From contig NZ_SORE01000014.1 in assembly GCF_004366595.1 (NCBI RefSeq), positions 1-64,000 on the forward strand: 64,000 nt of DNA, given 5' to 3'. The position numbers were made by a program, and so were the translations under genes. The notes beneath the pieces are model-generated. The model searched no databases. It was given only the letters and a program-made list of their open reading frames with translations, and was not told the DNA's origin. This DNA comes from Paraburkholderia rhizosphaerae. Lineage in GTDB: Bacteria; Pseudomonadota; Gammaproteobacteria; Burkholderiales; Burkholderiaceae. Shown here in pieces: positions 55,176 to 64,000 of the stretch; within the stretch, counting starts at the first letter, position 1; the number at the start of each line of letters is the position of its first letter.

Positions 55176-56372
55176 CTACCACCGCGCAACCAGCGAATTG
55201 ACACCGCGCAGATTGCCGCGCTGATTCCAGCTCAGATTGTCGAGTTCCGTCAGTTCGAGATCGGGCAACCGTTCGAGCAACACGCCAAGCGCGGTCTCGA
55301 GTTCGATCAATGCCAGCCGGTAACCGATGCAATGGTGAATGCCTGCGCCGAACGACTGTACCCGGCCTTCGTCACGTCCGATATCGAGGCGATCCGGGTG
55401 AGTGAACTTCGCCGGGTCGCGATTGGCGGAACCGATCATCACGAAGATCGACGTATCGGGCGTCAACTCGACGCCATCGATTTCACTGTGTTCGAGCGGC
55501 GTGCGTATTGTGGCCTGAACCGGGCTGTCATAGCGCACGCATTCGAGCACCGCGTTGGGCATGCGCGACGGGTCGCGCTTGAGCAGCGCAAGCTGTTCCG
55601 GATGACGATGCAGCGCAATCAGCGCGTTGCCGATCATGTTCGACGTTGTTTCATGTCCGCCGATAAAAAGCAGAATCACGTTTGACACGATTTCATCTTG
55701 TGTCAGTTTCTCGCCATGCTCCTCGACGGTAACCAGCATCGATATCAGATCGTCGCCGGTGCGTGCGCGGCGCGCGTCGATCACGCCGATGAAATAACGC
55801 TCCAGTTCGTCGTATGCGGCCGTCGCGCGCACCAGATCCTCCGGCGTTATCGGCGCGGGGTCGAATACCTTTGCCACGCAACTTGCCGCGGCGCCGAGCG
55901 TTATCGCATCTTCGACAGGGATATCAAGCATCCGGCCGATAATGCCGACCGGCAGCGGAAACGCAAATTGTCGGGTGATATCGGCGGTTTCGTCATGCGC
56001 GAACGCATCGATCAGTTCATGACAGGAGCGGCGCGCGACATCCTTCATCGCTTCGACTTGCCGCGCATTGAACGCCTGCATCATCAGGCCGCGCAGGCGC
56101 GTATGCATCGGCGGGTTCAGCAGCAGAAACATACGGCTGAACCCCTGAAACAGCTTCATTTGCGGCGCGTCGTCGCCATACCGAACGCGCACGCTTTCGA
56201 GGTAGCTCTTGCCGAAGCGACGGTCGTGCAAGATCGAATCGACCACATCATAGTGCCCGCACATGACCGCTGTCGGCGCAACGCGCACAAAGCGCCCTTG
56301 CGCGCGAAGCTTTTCGTAGAACGGGTAAGGATTGTCGAAATTCTCACGCGTCGCGAGATCGGCCAGTTTCAT
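55176..56372 (-). CDS. Cytochrome P450 monooxygenase
   Basis: The 398-residue soluble bacterial P450 starts MKLADLATRENFDNPYPFYE at 56372, where GGAAA precedes the ATG. The frame extends 17 codons further without similarity. Hallmarks are the I-helix LLFIGGHETTSNMIG, ExxR in LECVRYDSPV, and the heme-ligand loop SFGAGIHHCIGYRLALIELE. Redox partners are not encoded nearby. The substrate is unknown; CYP107/CYP109-like bacterial P450s often act in secondary metabolism or fatty-acid oxidation. Confidence 0.92.
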   Translation of the reverse strand: MKLADLATRENFDNPYPFYEKLRAQGRFVRVAPTAVMCGHYDVVDSILHDRRFGKSYLESVRVRYGDDAPQMKLFQGFSRMFLLLNPPMHTRLRGLMMQAFNARQVEAMKDVARRSCHELIDAFAHDETADITRQFAFPLPVGIIGRMLDIPVEDAITLGAAASCVAKVFDPAPITPEDLVRATAAYDELERYFIGVIDARRARTGDDLISMLVTVEEHGEKLTQDEIVSNVILLFIGGHETTSNMIGNALIALHRHPEQLALLKRDPSRMPNAVLECVRYDSPVQATIRTPLEHSEIDGVELTPDTSIFVMIGSANRDPAKFTHPDRLDIGRDEGRVQSFGAGIHHCIGYRLALIELETALGVLLERLPDLELTELDNLSWNQRGNLRGVNSLVARW

Positions 56373-56498
56373 GTCGTTTCCGGAAAAGATGGGATACGAC
56401 TTAAAGACAGCCACGCCGGGCACTTTATTCCGTTTCCACGCCGCGTGCCCTGCACACGGCGCGTGGATCTTTTATCTCCGTCAGAGTTCTCAAATCGG

Positions 56499-57434
56499 TC
56501 AGATCGGCGTCAACACCGCTTCGCCGGCGAAATGACGCGTTGCGTTGTCGATGAAGTTGTTCACCGAAGCGGCGATCGCCTCGGGAGACGTGCCGGCCAC
56601 ATGCGGCGTTAGCACGACGTTGCGTAGCGACAGCAGCGCCTGCGGCGGCTCCGGTTCACCTTCGTACACGTCGAGCCCCGCGCCGGCAAGCGTGCCATGC
56701 GCGAGCGCATCCGCAAGCGCCGCCGTATCGACGACGCTGCCGCGTGCGACGTTCACGAGAAACCCGCGCGGCCCAAGGGCGTCGAGCACGGTACGGTCGA
56801 CCATATGACGCGTGGCCGGCCCACCCGGCGTCGCGATGATCAGATAGTCGCTCCAGCGTGCAAGTTCGACAACGCTGTCGAAATACCGATACGCGGCATC
56901 GGCACGCGGCTTGCGATTGTGATAGCCGGTTTCGATGTCGAAACCGGCCGCACGGCGCGCGACCTTCAGGCCGATATTGCCAAGACCGACGATGCCCATC
57001 CGCTTGCCCGACACGGTCGGACGCATCGGCAACTGGTCGCGCCAGATGCCGTCGCGCGTCGCGCGGTCGCGATAAGCGACGTCGCGCACCGCGGCAAGCA
57101 GCAACGCAAATGCGTGATCGGCGACGCAGTCGTCATTGGTGCCCGCTCCGTTGCACAGCACGATGCCGCGTGCGCGCGCGTGATCGATTGCGATGTTTTC
57201 GTAGCCCGCGCCAAGTGCGCTGACGAATTCCAGCTTCGGCAACCGGTCGAGTTCCGCGGCCGTGAGACCGGTCGTGCCGTTAGTCAGCACCGCGCGAATC
57301 GCGGCGCCATGTGCCTCGATAGCCGCGAAGCGTTCCGCGGGAGTCGGCGCATAAACAATGTCGAAACCGGCGGCGACTGCCGAATAGCTGTCGTCATCGA
57401 GCGGTATCAGCACCAGTAGCGAAGGTTTATTCAT
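56499..57434 (-). CDS. D-2-hydroxyacid dehydrogenase (GHPR type)
   Basis: The 311-residue NAD(P)H enzyme starts MNKPSLLVLIPLDDD at 57434. It has KRMGIVGLGNIGLKVARRA (Rossmann), Arg in VNVARGSVVDTAAL, Glu in LDVYEGEPEPP, and the catalytic His in VLTPHVAGTSPEAIAA. It resembles glyoxylate/hydroxypyruvate reductases. It is 126 bp upstream of the P450 gene in the same direction and could be co-transcribed, although no metabolic link is obvious. A hydroxypyruvate isomerase is encoded about 12 kb away. Confidence 0.9.
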   Translation of the reverse strand: MNKPSLLVLIPLDDDSYSAVAAGFDIVYAPTPAERFAAIEAHGAAIRAVLTNGTTGLTAAELDRLPKLEFVSALGAGYENIAIDHARARGIVLCNGAGTNDDCVADHAFALLLAAVRDVAYRDRATRDGIWRDQLPMRPTVSGKRMGIVGLGNIGLKVARRAAGFDIETGYHNRKPRADAAYRYFDSVVELARWSDYLIIATPGGPATRHMVDRTVLDALGPRGFLVNVARGSVVDTAALADALAHGTLAGAGLDVYEGEPEPPQALLSLRNVVLTPHVAGTSPEAIAASVNNFIDNATRHFAGEAVLTPI

Positions 57435-57599
57435 AACCGGATACAAGCACGAAACGGTAAATAAAGGGGGAGAAAGGGAAACGGCTGACAAACATTAATC
57501 GGCTAACCGGACATTCGGGACACGCGAAGTTTAGCAGCGTGCGCTCAGTCATCGGACGTTCCTATACCTTGCGTCAGCGCGACATCCCTCAAGGTGTTC

Positions 57600-57782
57600 A
57601 CATGGCCGCGCTCACCGGTTACGGCAATCCCACTCAACGTGATTCGCACGGTGCGCGAATACGAGCACGCCGGCGTGGCTACGATTCATCTGGAAGACCA
57701 GGTCCGCGCGAAACGCTTCGCCGATTTCACCGAAACCGTCGGCTTGCGTGAAATCGACTCGCTTGCGCAACGCTATCGTTAG
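57600..57782 (+). pseudogene. Isocitrate lyase/PEP mutase-family remnant
   Basis: The plus strand reads ALTGYGNP in one frame, then LNVIRTVREYEHAGVATIHL and EDQV in the next. This is the active-site neighbourhood of the 2-methylisocitrate lyase/PEP phosphomutase family (normally DADTGYGNPLNVxRTVREYExAG). It then jumps to DFTETVGLREIDSLAQRY, resembling the family C-terminus. One frameshift and a large internal deletion reduced a ~290-residue gene to about 60 codons. It lies just upstream of the ABC operon. Confidence 0.65.
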
Positions 57783-58046
57783 CGCTGCGGCTAAGCGCGG
57801 GTTTATTTTTGGCAGCATCGTCAACCTTTACACGCACGTTTTACAACCGCCTTTCCCCGCAATTCCGCAGGCTTTCACCCGTCACGCTTCGCGCCAGCGC
57901 CCCCTCCAAAAATCTTTTTTGATCAGCTTGCCCGGTTATTTTGAGCCGTGCATTGTGCATTGTGCATCGCGTCATCCCAGATAGCGGAGACGCCGTTGCC
58001 GCGGCCGCCTGCGCCTGTGCGCTTGCGGAATCGATGAACCCGTTCG

Positions 58047-58955
58047 ATGCCGATCACGATGCCGATCAACGCCCATGCCCCTTCCCCACCCGCGACGCCG
58101 CGCGATGCGGCCGCGGCGCCCGCGCGACTGCACGTCGCCGAACTGACTCACACGTTCGAAGCCGAAGACGGCGCGCCGGTGCCGATCTTTTCAGGTCTCG
58201 ACTTCAGCGTCGGCAGCGGCGAGATCGTCTCGATTGTCGGCCGCAGCGGCGCGGGCAAGAGCACGCTGTTCAATCTGATTTCCGGGCTTTTACCGCCGCA
58301 ATCGGGACGCATCGCGATCGGCCCGCGCGCCGACGGGTCGCCCGGACGCATCGCGTACATGCTGCAGAAAGACCTGCTGCTGCCGTGGCGTTCGGTGCTC
58401 GAAAACGCGGTGCTTGGCATCGAACTGTTTCGCAAGGTCACATCGCAAGACCTCGAGCGCGCGCGCCATATGCTCGCGCGCTACGGCCTTGGCACCGTCG
58501 CCGACGCGTATCCGCACGCGTTGTCGGGCGGCATGCGGCAGCGCGTCGCGCTGACGCGCACATTGCTGGTCGATCCGACGCTGGTGCTGCTCGACGAACC
58601 GTTCTCGGCACTCGACTACGAAACGCGTCTCGCGCTCGAGGACGACGTGATGGCGCTGCGCGAGACGAACGGCACCAGTGTTGTGCTCGTTACGCACGAT
58701 ATCGAGGAAGCGATTGCGATGAGCGATCGCGTGATCATTCTCGGCGGCCGGCCTGCGCGCATCGAACAGGCGCTCGATATCGAACTGACCGTCGACGGCA
58801 CGCGTAGCGCCATCACCGCGCGCGAGGCGCCCGAATTTCGTACATGGCATGCGCGAATCTGGGGCGCACTACGCGGCCAGACGAGCGGACATGCGGGCGG
58901 ACATGCAGGTCAACCCAATGGCCAACCGGGCCCATACCGAGGACTAGCAGCATGA
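58047..58955 (+). CDS. ABC transporter ATPase (nitrate/sulfonate/taurine type)
   Basis: The 302-residue cytoplasmic ATPase has an Ala/Pro-rich N-terminus, SIVGRSGAGKSTLFNLISGL (Walker A), LQKDLLLPWRSVLENA (Q loop), HALSGGMRQRVALTRTLLVD (signature), LVLLDEPFSALDYE (Walker B) and VLVTHDIEEAIAMSDRV (H loop). The C-terminus ends in a Gly/His/Gln-rich tail. It belongs to the SsuB/TauB/NrtD group. Its stop overlaps the permease start (ATGA at 58952-58955). The 264-bp spacer before it, after the lyase remnant, is the only room for the operon promoter. Confidence 0.93.
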   Translation: MPITMPINAHAPSPPATPRDAAAAPARLHVAELTHTFEAEDGAPVPIFSGLDFSVGSGEIVSIVGRSGAGKSTLFNLISGLLPPQSGRIAIGPRADGSPGRIAYMLQKDLLLPWRSVLENAVLGIELFRKVTSQDLERARHMLARYGLGTVADAYPHALSGGMRQRVALTRTLLVDPTLVLLDEPFSALDYETRLALEDDVMALRETNGTSVVLVTHDIEEAIAMSDRVIILGGRPARIEQALDIELTVDGTRSAITAREAPEFRTWHARIWGALRGQTSGHAGGHAGQPNGQPGPYRGLAA

Positions 58956-59767
58956 GCGAAGCGATCCTTTCCAACCCGCCCGCGCCGGTGCGCGCGAGGC
59001 GCCGCGCGTCGCGCGATTACACCAGCGCCGCTGCGGTCACCGCGATCATGCTTGTACTGGTCGCGCTGTGGCAGACCGCCGCCGCGCGCGGATGGATCAA
59101 CGGCCAGTTGTTCGGCTCGCCGGCCGGCATCTACAAGACCGCGCAGATCGGGCTCACGCAAGGCACGCTAATACCGGACACGCTAACCACGCTGTATGAA
59201 ACGGTCGTCGGGCTGGTAGCCGGCAGTGGCCTTGGCATCGGTCTCGGCCTGCTGCTGTGGTTCGTGCCGCGCGTGTCCGGCGTCGCGGAAGGCTTCTCGG
59301 TGCTGCTCAACAGCATTCCGAAGATCGCGCTCGGACCGCTGATCGTGATCTGGTTCGGCTCGGACATGACGTCGAAGGTGTGGCTCGCCGGCATCTCGAC
59401 GTTCGCCGTGGCGATGATCTCATCGTGCGCGGCCGCGCGTGAAGTCGACCGTGACCTGCTGAACCTGTTTCGCTCGTTCAACGCCCGGCCATCGATGATT
59501 TTCCGCAAGCTGATCGTGCCCGGCGCGCTGCCGTGGATCTTCTCGACGCTGCGCGTGAACATCGGCTTCGCGCTGATCGGCGCGGTGGTCGGCGAGTACA
59601 TCGCGTCGCAAGCGGGTCTCGGGCATGAAGTGTTTGTCGCCGGTTCGCTGTTCGACCTCAATACCGTCTGGCTCGGCATTATCGTGCTGACGCTGATGGC
59701 CACGCTGCTCACCTGGATCGTTCAATTCGCTGAAAAAAGGATCGTCACATGGAAAACAAAACGATAA
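58952..59767 (+). CDS. ABC transporter permease (SsuC/TauC type)
   Basis: The 271-residue inner-membrane permease has six helices. The EAA-type cytoplasmic loop is around FRSFNARPSMIFRKLIVPGA LPWI, contacting the ATPase. Other helices include VTAIMLVLVALWQTAA and IGAVVGEYIASQAGLGHEV. Its gene overlaps the ATPase by four bases and the binding-protein gene by 19 bases, so all three are translated together. A homodimer with two ATPases is expected. Confidence 0.92.
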   Translation: MSEAILSNPPAPVRARRRASRDYTSAAAVTAIMLVLVALWQTAAARGWINGQLFGSPAGIYKTAQIGLTQGTLIPDTLTTLYETVVGLVAGSGLGIGLGLLLWFVPRVSGVAEGFSVLLNSIPKIALGPLIVIWFGSDMTSKVWLAGISTFAVAMISSCAAAREVDRDLLNLFRSFNARPSMIFRKLIVPGALPWIFSTLRVNIGFALIGAVVGEYIASQAGLGHEVFVAGSLFDLNTVWLGIIVLTLMATLLTWIVQFAEKRIVTWKTKR

Positions 59768-60738
59768 AGCGGCTGGCCGTCATCGCCGCCCTCTCGCTCG
59801 CTACGGGACTCGGATTTCAATGCGCGGATGCAGCGCCGCCTGAAAAGGTGGTGGTTTATCAGGCGTTCCAGTCGATCCAGTATCTGCCGCTTTATGTCGG
59901 TATCGATAAAGGTATCTTTGCGAAGTACGGGCTCGATGTGCAGAAAGTGACGGCCGGTGGCGGCGCCGCCGGTGTCGCGGCAGTAATCGGCGGTCATGCG
60001 GACTTTTCGCTGCAGGACCCGATGACCGCGATCCTCGCGAACCTGAAAGGCGCGACGCTGGTGAACGTCGCGAATGTGGTGGCGGGCGTGCCGGTCTGGG
60101 TGATCGCGCCGGGCAATTCGCCGCTGAAAACGCCGGCTGATCTTGCGGGCAAGAATGTGTCGACCGCGCTGCCACCGACCACCAGTACCTATCTGCTGCA
60201 ACGTTTGATCAAGGAACAGAAGATCAACGACGTGAAGCTCAATACCGTGCAGATCGGCACGGAACTGTCGCCGGTCACCGCCGGGCGCGCGGACGCTGCC
60301 GCGCTTTACGAGCCGCAGGTCGATGAAGGCCTCGCGCAAGGTTACAAGATCGTCTACGGGTTCCCGAAAGCATACCCCGGCGGCTATGCATTCTCGACCA
60401 TCGACACGCTCGCATCGACGATCAAGGACAAGCCGCAGATGGTGGCTGCGTTCGTCAAGGCGCTCGGCGAAGCGGAAGCGCTGATCCAGTCGTCGCCGGA
60501 AACCGCAAAGGCGGTCGCCGGCGCGGAATTTCCGACGCTGTCGAAGACCGTGGTCGATAATGCGGTCGAGCGCCTGATCAGCCAGAAAATCTACGCGCTA
60601 ACGCCGGAGATTTCCGAACAGGCGTTCCGTAACGCGCTCGACTTGCAGGAATACATCGGCAACATCAAGCCGGGCTCGGTGACTTACGCTAGTGCAGTCG
60701 ACAACTCTTTCGCAAAGGCGGCCGCCGCCGGAAAATAG
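59749..60738 (+). CDS. ABC transporter substrate-binding protein (NMT1/SsuA-like)
   Basis: The 329-residue periplasmic protein has a signal peptide ending CADAAP (about residue 28). The NMT1/SsuA fold shows SIQYLPLYVGIDKGIFAKYG, GGGAAGVAAVIGGHADFSLQ, LAGKNVSTALPPTTSTYLLQ and GRADAAALYEPQVDEGL. The ligand is not predictable; relatives bind sulfonates, nitrate, pyrimidine precursors or hydroxymethylpyrimidine. It is co-transcribed with an amidase, which points to an amide or ureide ligand (inference). Confidence 0.9.
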   Translation: MENKTIKRLAVIAALSLATGLGFQCADAAPPEKVVVYQAFQSIQYLPLYVGIDKGIFAKYGLDVQKVTAGGGAAGVAAVIGGHADFSLQDPMTAILANLKGATLVNVANVVAGVPVWVIAPGNSPLKTPADLAGKNVSTALPPTTSTYLLQRLIKEQKINDVKLNTVQIGTELSPVTAGRADAAALYEPQVDEGLAQGYKIVYGFPKAYPGGYAFSTIDTLASTIKDKPQMVAAFVKALGEAEALIQSSPETAKAVAGAEFPTLSKTVVDNAVERLISQKIYALTPEISEQAFRNALDLQEYIGNIKPGSVTYASAVDNSFAKAAAAGK

Positions 60739-60833
60739 GCTCACCATGCCGACGTGGCGGGCGCGACAGTTCAACTGCTGTCGCGCCCGCCACGCGGCAA
60801 CGCACCTCATCCCTTCACGTAGAACAAACCTTC

Positions 60834-62126
60834 ATGAACCTCGACAACCCGCCTTGGGTCACGACACTGATCGCGAGCCGCGGCGATGCGCAAGCGTGCG
60901 CATCGCGGCTCGAGCAGGCGCGTGCACGCGCCGACGAACTTGACCCGCAGTTGAAGGCTTTTACCTTTCGGCCCGATCATTACGACGGCGTGGACCACGC
61001 GGCTGCGAAGCCGCTCGCCGGCATGCCGATCGCCGTGAAAGACCTGATCGCGACCGCCGACATGCCGACCACTTATGGCTCCCCGGCGTACGCGGGCTAC
61101 CTGCCCGCCGAAGACGCCGAGATTGTCTCGCGCATTCGCGCACTCGGCGGCATCGTGTTTGGCAAGACCGTCACGACTGAATTCGCGTGGCGGCAGCCGG
61201 GGCCCACCGTGAACCCGTGGAATCCGCTGCATACGCCGGGCGGCTCGTCGAGCGGCTCGGCTGCCGCAGTCGGCGCGGGTATCGTGCCGCTTGCGGTCGG
61301 CACACAAACGCTCGGTTCGGTGATCCGCCCTGCCGCTTATTGCGGCGTGGTCGGCTACAAGCCGACGCATGGCCGCGTACCGACCGCGGGCGCGCATCCG
61401 CTGTCGCAATCGCTTGACCATATCGGGTTCTTTGCGAAGCGCGTTGAAGATGTCGCGCTCGCGCAGGCGCTGTTCGTCGACGGCAAAGCCGACGTGCTCG
61501 CCTCTATCGACGCATGGAACGGCGCGTTCACGCCGCGCCGGCCGGTGTCGGTCGGTGTGATCCGCACGTCGCTCTGGTCGCGCGCCGACGCGCAACAGCA
61601 GGCGAATTTCGACCAGTCGATCGAGCGGTTGAAAGCCGCCGGCGTTGAGCCGCACGAACTCGAGTTGCGTGTGGACTTGCCGGTCATCGTCGACGCGTTG
61701 AATACGATCTTGCAGGTCGAAGCGCATCGCAACATCGGTCCGGTTGCTGCGAAGCATCCGGATAAGGTCAGCGACCGGATGAAAGCGCTAGTCGAAGCGG
61801 GCGCCGCGGTGCCGGCCGCGAAGTACGACGAAGCGCGCGCGTTGCAAAAGGAGCTTTCCGCGCAGTCAGCGGCATTTGTCGGCGGCTACGACGTGCTGGT
61901 ATCGCCGCCGGCTACCGGTGGCGCGCCGCGCGGACTCGACGACACCGGCGACGCGACGTTCTGCGCCGCGTGGAGTTTTCTCGGCATGCCGGCCGTGACG
62001 ATTCCGTCGGGTCGCACCGCGGACGGGATGCCGCTCGGCTTGCAACTGATCGGCGCACGCGACACGGACTTAAGCGTGCTGCAGTTCGCCGCGTGGGCGC
62101 AAGCGACGTTGCCTGCGTTCGGCTAG
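60834..62126 (+). CDS. Amidase-signature hydrolase
   Basis: The 430-residue enzyme has the Ser-cisSer-Lys triad of the amidase-signature family. Lys69 is in GMPIAVKDLIA, the cis-Ser in TPGGSSSGSAAAV (about 138-140), and the nucleophile Ser162 in GTQTLGSVIRPAAYCGVVGY. The C-terminal half is shorter than in GatA. It follows the binding-protein gene by 95 bp in the same operon, so it probably hydrolyses the imported compound or its breakdown product. Confidence 0.92.
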   Translation: MNLDNPPWVTTLIASRGDAQACASRLEQARARADELDPQLKAFTFRPDHYDGVDHAAAKPLAGMPIAVKDLIATADMPTTYGSPAYAGYLPAEDAEIVSRIRALGGIVFGKTVTTEFAWRQPGPTVNPWNPLHTPGGSSSGSAAAVGAGIVPLAVGTQTLGSVIRPAAYCGVVGYKPTHGRVPTAGAHPLSQSLDHIGFFAKRVEDVALAQALFVDGKADVLASIDAWNGAFTPRRPVSVGVIRTSLWSRADAQQQANFDQSIERLKAAGVEPHELELRVDLPVIVDALNTILQVEAHRNIGPVAAKHPDKVSDRMKALVEAGAAVPAAKYDEARALQKELSAQSAAFVGGYDVLVSPPATGGAPRGLDDTGDATFCAAWSFLGMPAVTIPSGRTADGMPLGLQLIGARDTDLSVLQFAAWAQATLPAFG

Positions 62127-62158
62127 CCGTTTCATCCTCATCGACAAAAAGGCGCGCC

Positions 62159-62833
62159 TTGACCAGACACTTCCAGACCGCGCAGCAATATGTGTTGAAT
62201 ACGTTGCGCGCGGAGATTCTGAGCGGGCTTCATCCGGCGAATACGCGGCTGCGGCAGGAGGAAGTCGCGGCGCGCTTGCAGGTCAGCACGACGCCGGTAC
62301 GCGAGGCGTTTCGCGATCTGCGCGCCGAGGGGCTGGTATCGATTGGGCCGAATCGGGGCGTCGTCACGCGCGGGCTGACCGCGACCGATGTCGACGAGAT
62401 TTACGAGTTGCGGATGGTGCTTGAGCCGATGCTCGCGCAGAAGGCCTGCTTGAGAGCGAGCGGCACGCAGCTCGATGCGGCTCAAGCGTGCCATCGAACG
62501 ATGCTCGCGACAGATTCGCCGGAAGCGTGGTCGGTGCTCAATGAGGCGTTTCATGAGCATCTGGTCGCGTGCGAGGCGCACACGCGGCTCTTCGCGATGG
62601 TGGGCGCGCTGTTCGCGGTCGCGCGACCGTATGTGGCGCTGGCCATGCATGTGCAGCAGGACATCATGGCCAGCAATAACGATGAGCATGCGGCGTTGCT
62701 GGCGGCTTATCGCGCGCGTGATGACGCCGCGGTGTATGAGCAGACGCGCGAGCATTTGAAGAACACGCTGGCCGCGGTGGTGCGCTGTGTGAGTGGCGGA
62801 GCGAACGGGGCGGCGGTGGTTGCGGTGGCGTGA
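62159..62833 (+). CDS. GntR-family (FCD domain) transcriptional regulator
   Basis: The 224-residue regulator starts at TTG 62159; the frame is open upstream through the amidase region but similarity begins here. The winged helix has LRQEEVAARLQVSTTPVREA then FRDLRAEGLVSIGPNRGVV. The FCD ligand domain has VDEIYELRMVLEPMLAQKAC, FHEHLVACEAH and NNDEHAALLAAYRARD. It closes the ABC-amidase operon and is probably its ligand-responsive autoregulator. Confidence 0.9.
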   Translation: MTRHFQTAQQYVLNTLRAEILSGLHPANTRLRQEEVAARLQVSTTPVREAFRDLRAEGLVSIGPNRGVVTRGLTATDVDEIYELRMVLEPMLAQKACLRASGTQLDAAQACHRTMLATDSPEAWSVLNEAFHEHLVACEAHTRLFAMVGALFAVARPYVALAMHVQQDIMASNNDEHAALLAAYRARDDAAVYEQTREHLKNTLAAVVRCVSGGANGAAVVAVA

Positions 62834-62893
62834 AGGTAGCCATACAAGGATGTTCTCGATGAAGTCGAGCGCATCGCGTACTCCCCAAACCCG

Positions 62894-64000
62894 CTATTGC
62901 TTGCCCTGCGCATCGCATTGCCGGTCCGTGCTGTCGTGATCGGTAAGCCGCCCGGCTTCGGGGTGCGCTGAGGCCTCGCCTTGTTCCAGAGGGCACCCGT
63001 TGACGGTTTCGGGCGGATCGATAATACGGGCACCCGCCCTCTCGAGCGCTTCCTGGAATTCCGGGGACGCGAGGATGATCGTGCGTGCCGCGCTGCGCAA
63101 ACGATCGATCGCGTCATCCGGCAACGCCAGCGATGTTGGCAATTGATTCAGATTACCCCGCTCGGATTTGTCAGAGAGCGCGTCGAACGACACATCGACG
63201 ACATAGATATCGGTATCGGGTGCCTCCACGGCTTGGGCCAACGCTGGGTCCTTGTTATCCGCGAATGCGTCGGAATGGCGAATCTGGCGCAACAATGCCC
63301 AGCGCGCCTTGATGTCCTGCAGTAACTCAACTGATTCGGCGGAGAACCGGTCGATCGGCACGCCGACGGCCTGGACCAGCGTCCTGATTCCGCCTGGAGG
63401 ACGCTCCGACAGGTTCCAGCTGGTCGACGGAGACGACGCCGCGTTCACCACAAAGATAATCAGTCTGCGCACGTTATCGAGCGGCGCAGGTTGCCCGGCT
63501 TCGTGCAGTGCCTCGAATGTTCCAATGAAATCCAGCACGCCGCGCAGGCCCAGATTGTCGGCCACGCCGCCATCCACCAGATGCAGGTACGGGTTCTGGG
63601 TCGCGTCGACAATTTCACGCAAGTCCTGCAATCGATTCAGAATGCGGCTCGCGGATCGCTGCTTGCGGTCGGTTTTGACAAGCGACAGAATCCACGCGGG
63701 TTCCTCGTAACCACACGTGCCGCCATAGTTATTGATCGTAATCGGAGCTAGCACCACCGGCACTGCCGACGATGCCGCGGCCGCCCGCGAAAGCTTGAAC
63801 GGGCCGAGATCGGCACACATGACATCGAAGTTCTGCTGGAGAAAGACGATTCGCGATCCCGTCGTCAGCTCTGTTGAGCTGACTGCGATCATCGGACCGC
63901 CTGTGCGCTCGAGCTCAGCGAAGGTCGCATCGTTGAACAGGATTTCGTCATAGAGCTGCGCCGCGATCTCGGAGCGGCTCCAGCCCGCTGAGGCCAGCGC
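62894..64000 (-). CDS. Patatin-like phospholipase, 5' part beyond window
   Basis: A minus-strand frame runs from the stop at 62894 to the right edge without interruption, giving at least 368 residues; the start and the GxSxG nucleophile lie outside. The visible part has SRAAAASSAVPVVLAPITIN (the second patatin block) and HLVDGGVADNLGLRGVLDFI with the catalytic Asp in DGG. LYDEILFNDATFAELERTGG precedes them. The family hydrolyses phospholipids or other acyl lipids, sometimes as toxins. The C-terminal tail is Asp/Glu/Pro-rich and unconserved. Confidence 0.85.
   Translation of the reverse strand, partial: ALASAGWSRSEIAAQLYDEILFNDATFAELERTGGPMIAVSSTELTTGSRIVFLQQNFDVMCADLGPFKLSRAAAASSAVPVVLAPITINNYGGTCGYEEPAWILSLVKTDRKQRSASRILNRLQDLREIVDATQNPYLHLVDGGVADNLGLRGVLDFIGTFEALHEAGQPAPLDNVRRLIIFVVNAASSPSTSWNLSERPPGGIRTLVQAVGVPIDRFSAESVELLQDIKARWALLRQIRHSDAFADNKDPALAQAVEAPDTDIYVVDVSFDALSDKSERGNLNQLPTSLALPDDAIDRLRSAARTIILASPEFQEALERAGARIIDPPETVNGCPLEQGEASAHPEAGRLTDHDSTDRQCDAQGKQ

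Overview
The window looks like chromosomal DNA of a Burkholderiaceae bacterium, most likely Paraburkholderia/Burkholderia sensu lato. The basis is high GC, Burkholderia-type small proteins (two DUF4148, one DUF3331, one DUF4337), a B12-dependent ribonucleotide reductase, and dense catabolic and regulatory genes. This assignment is inferred from gene content only. No rRNA, tRNA or CRISPR array was recognised.

Layout. 1-1.2 kb holds rearranged IS110-family remnants with a 25-bp imperfect inverted repeat pair. 1.2-9.0 kb is a minus-strand catabolic cluster: GMC oxidoreductase, two-subunit TPP decarboxylase, class I aminotransferase, a frameshifted YihU-like dehydrogenase and an aldehyde dehydrogenase. 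A divergent LysR regulator follows, with a clear operator-like repeat between. The enzyme set fits C3 organosulfonate (or phosphonate) chemistry. An AraC regulator follows at 9.3-10.3 kb. 10.7-13.6 kb holds a 408-aa protein made of eight exact 42-residue repeats, resembling the SKWP repeats of RipS/XopAD type III effectors. It is divergent from a lone flagellin gene that ends in a strong terminator.

13.7-23.3 kb is a minus-strand exopolysaccharide locus: wza, wzb, wzc, wecB, wecC, a 772-aa protein fusing a Wzx-like flippase to a GT4 glycosyltransferase, and a WecG/TagA transferase. Together these would make, transfer, flip and export a ManNAcA-containing glycan. No Wzy polymerase or initiating transferase is in the window. 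OpgC, a secreted esterase and a PerM/AI-2E permease follow.

27-42.7 kb carries mostly single genes: DUF3331, sulfotransferase, DUF4148, alpha/beta hydrolase, nrdJ, CSS-EAL phosphodiesterase, aldo/keto reductase, exonuclease III with a basic tail, proline iminopeptidase, a second DUF4148, DUF4337 and periplasmic trehalase. 43-49 kb has a Rieske oxygenase, hydroxypyruvate isomerase, oligopeptidase A and a serine beta-lactamase-like hydrolase. 49.3-54.6 kb has a LysE exporter, a PAS-sigma54 activator divergent from a HAD dehalogenase with a good sigma54 promoter, and an orphan PAS histidine kinase. A secreted hexapeptide-repeat protein, a cytochrome P450 and a 2-hydroxyacid dehydrogenase follow. 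58-62.8 kb is a compact plus-strand operon (ABC ATPase, permease, binding protein, amidase, GntR regulator). The window ends inside a patatin-like gene.

Several gene corpses are scattered through intergenic DNA: IS110, nucleotide-sugar dehydrogenase, SsuA-type binding protein, GNAT acetyltransferase, and isocitrate lyase/PEP mutase. They suggest an actively eroding accessory region.
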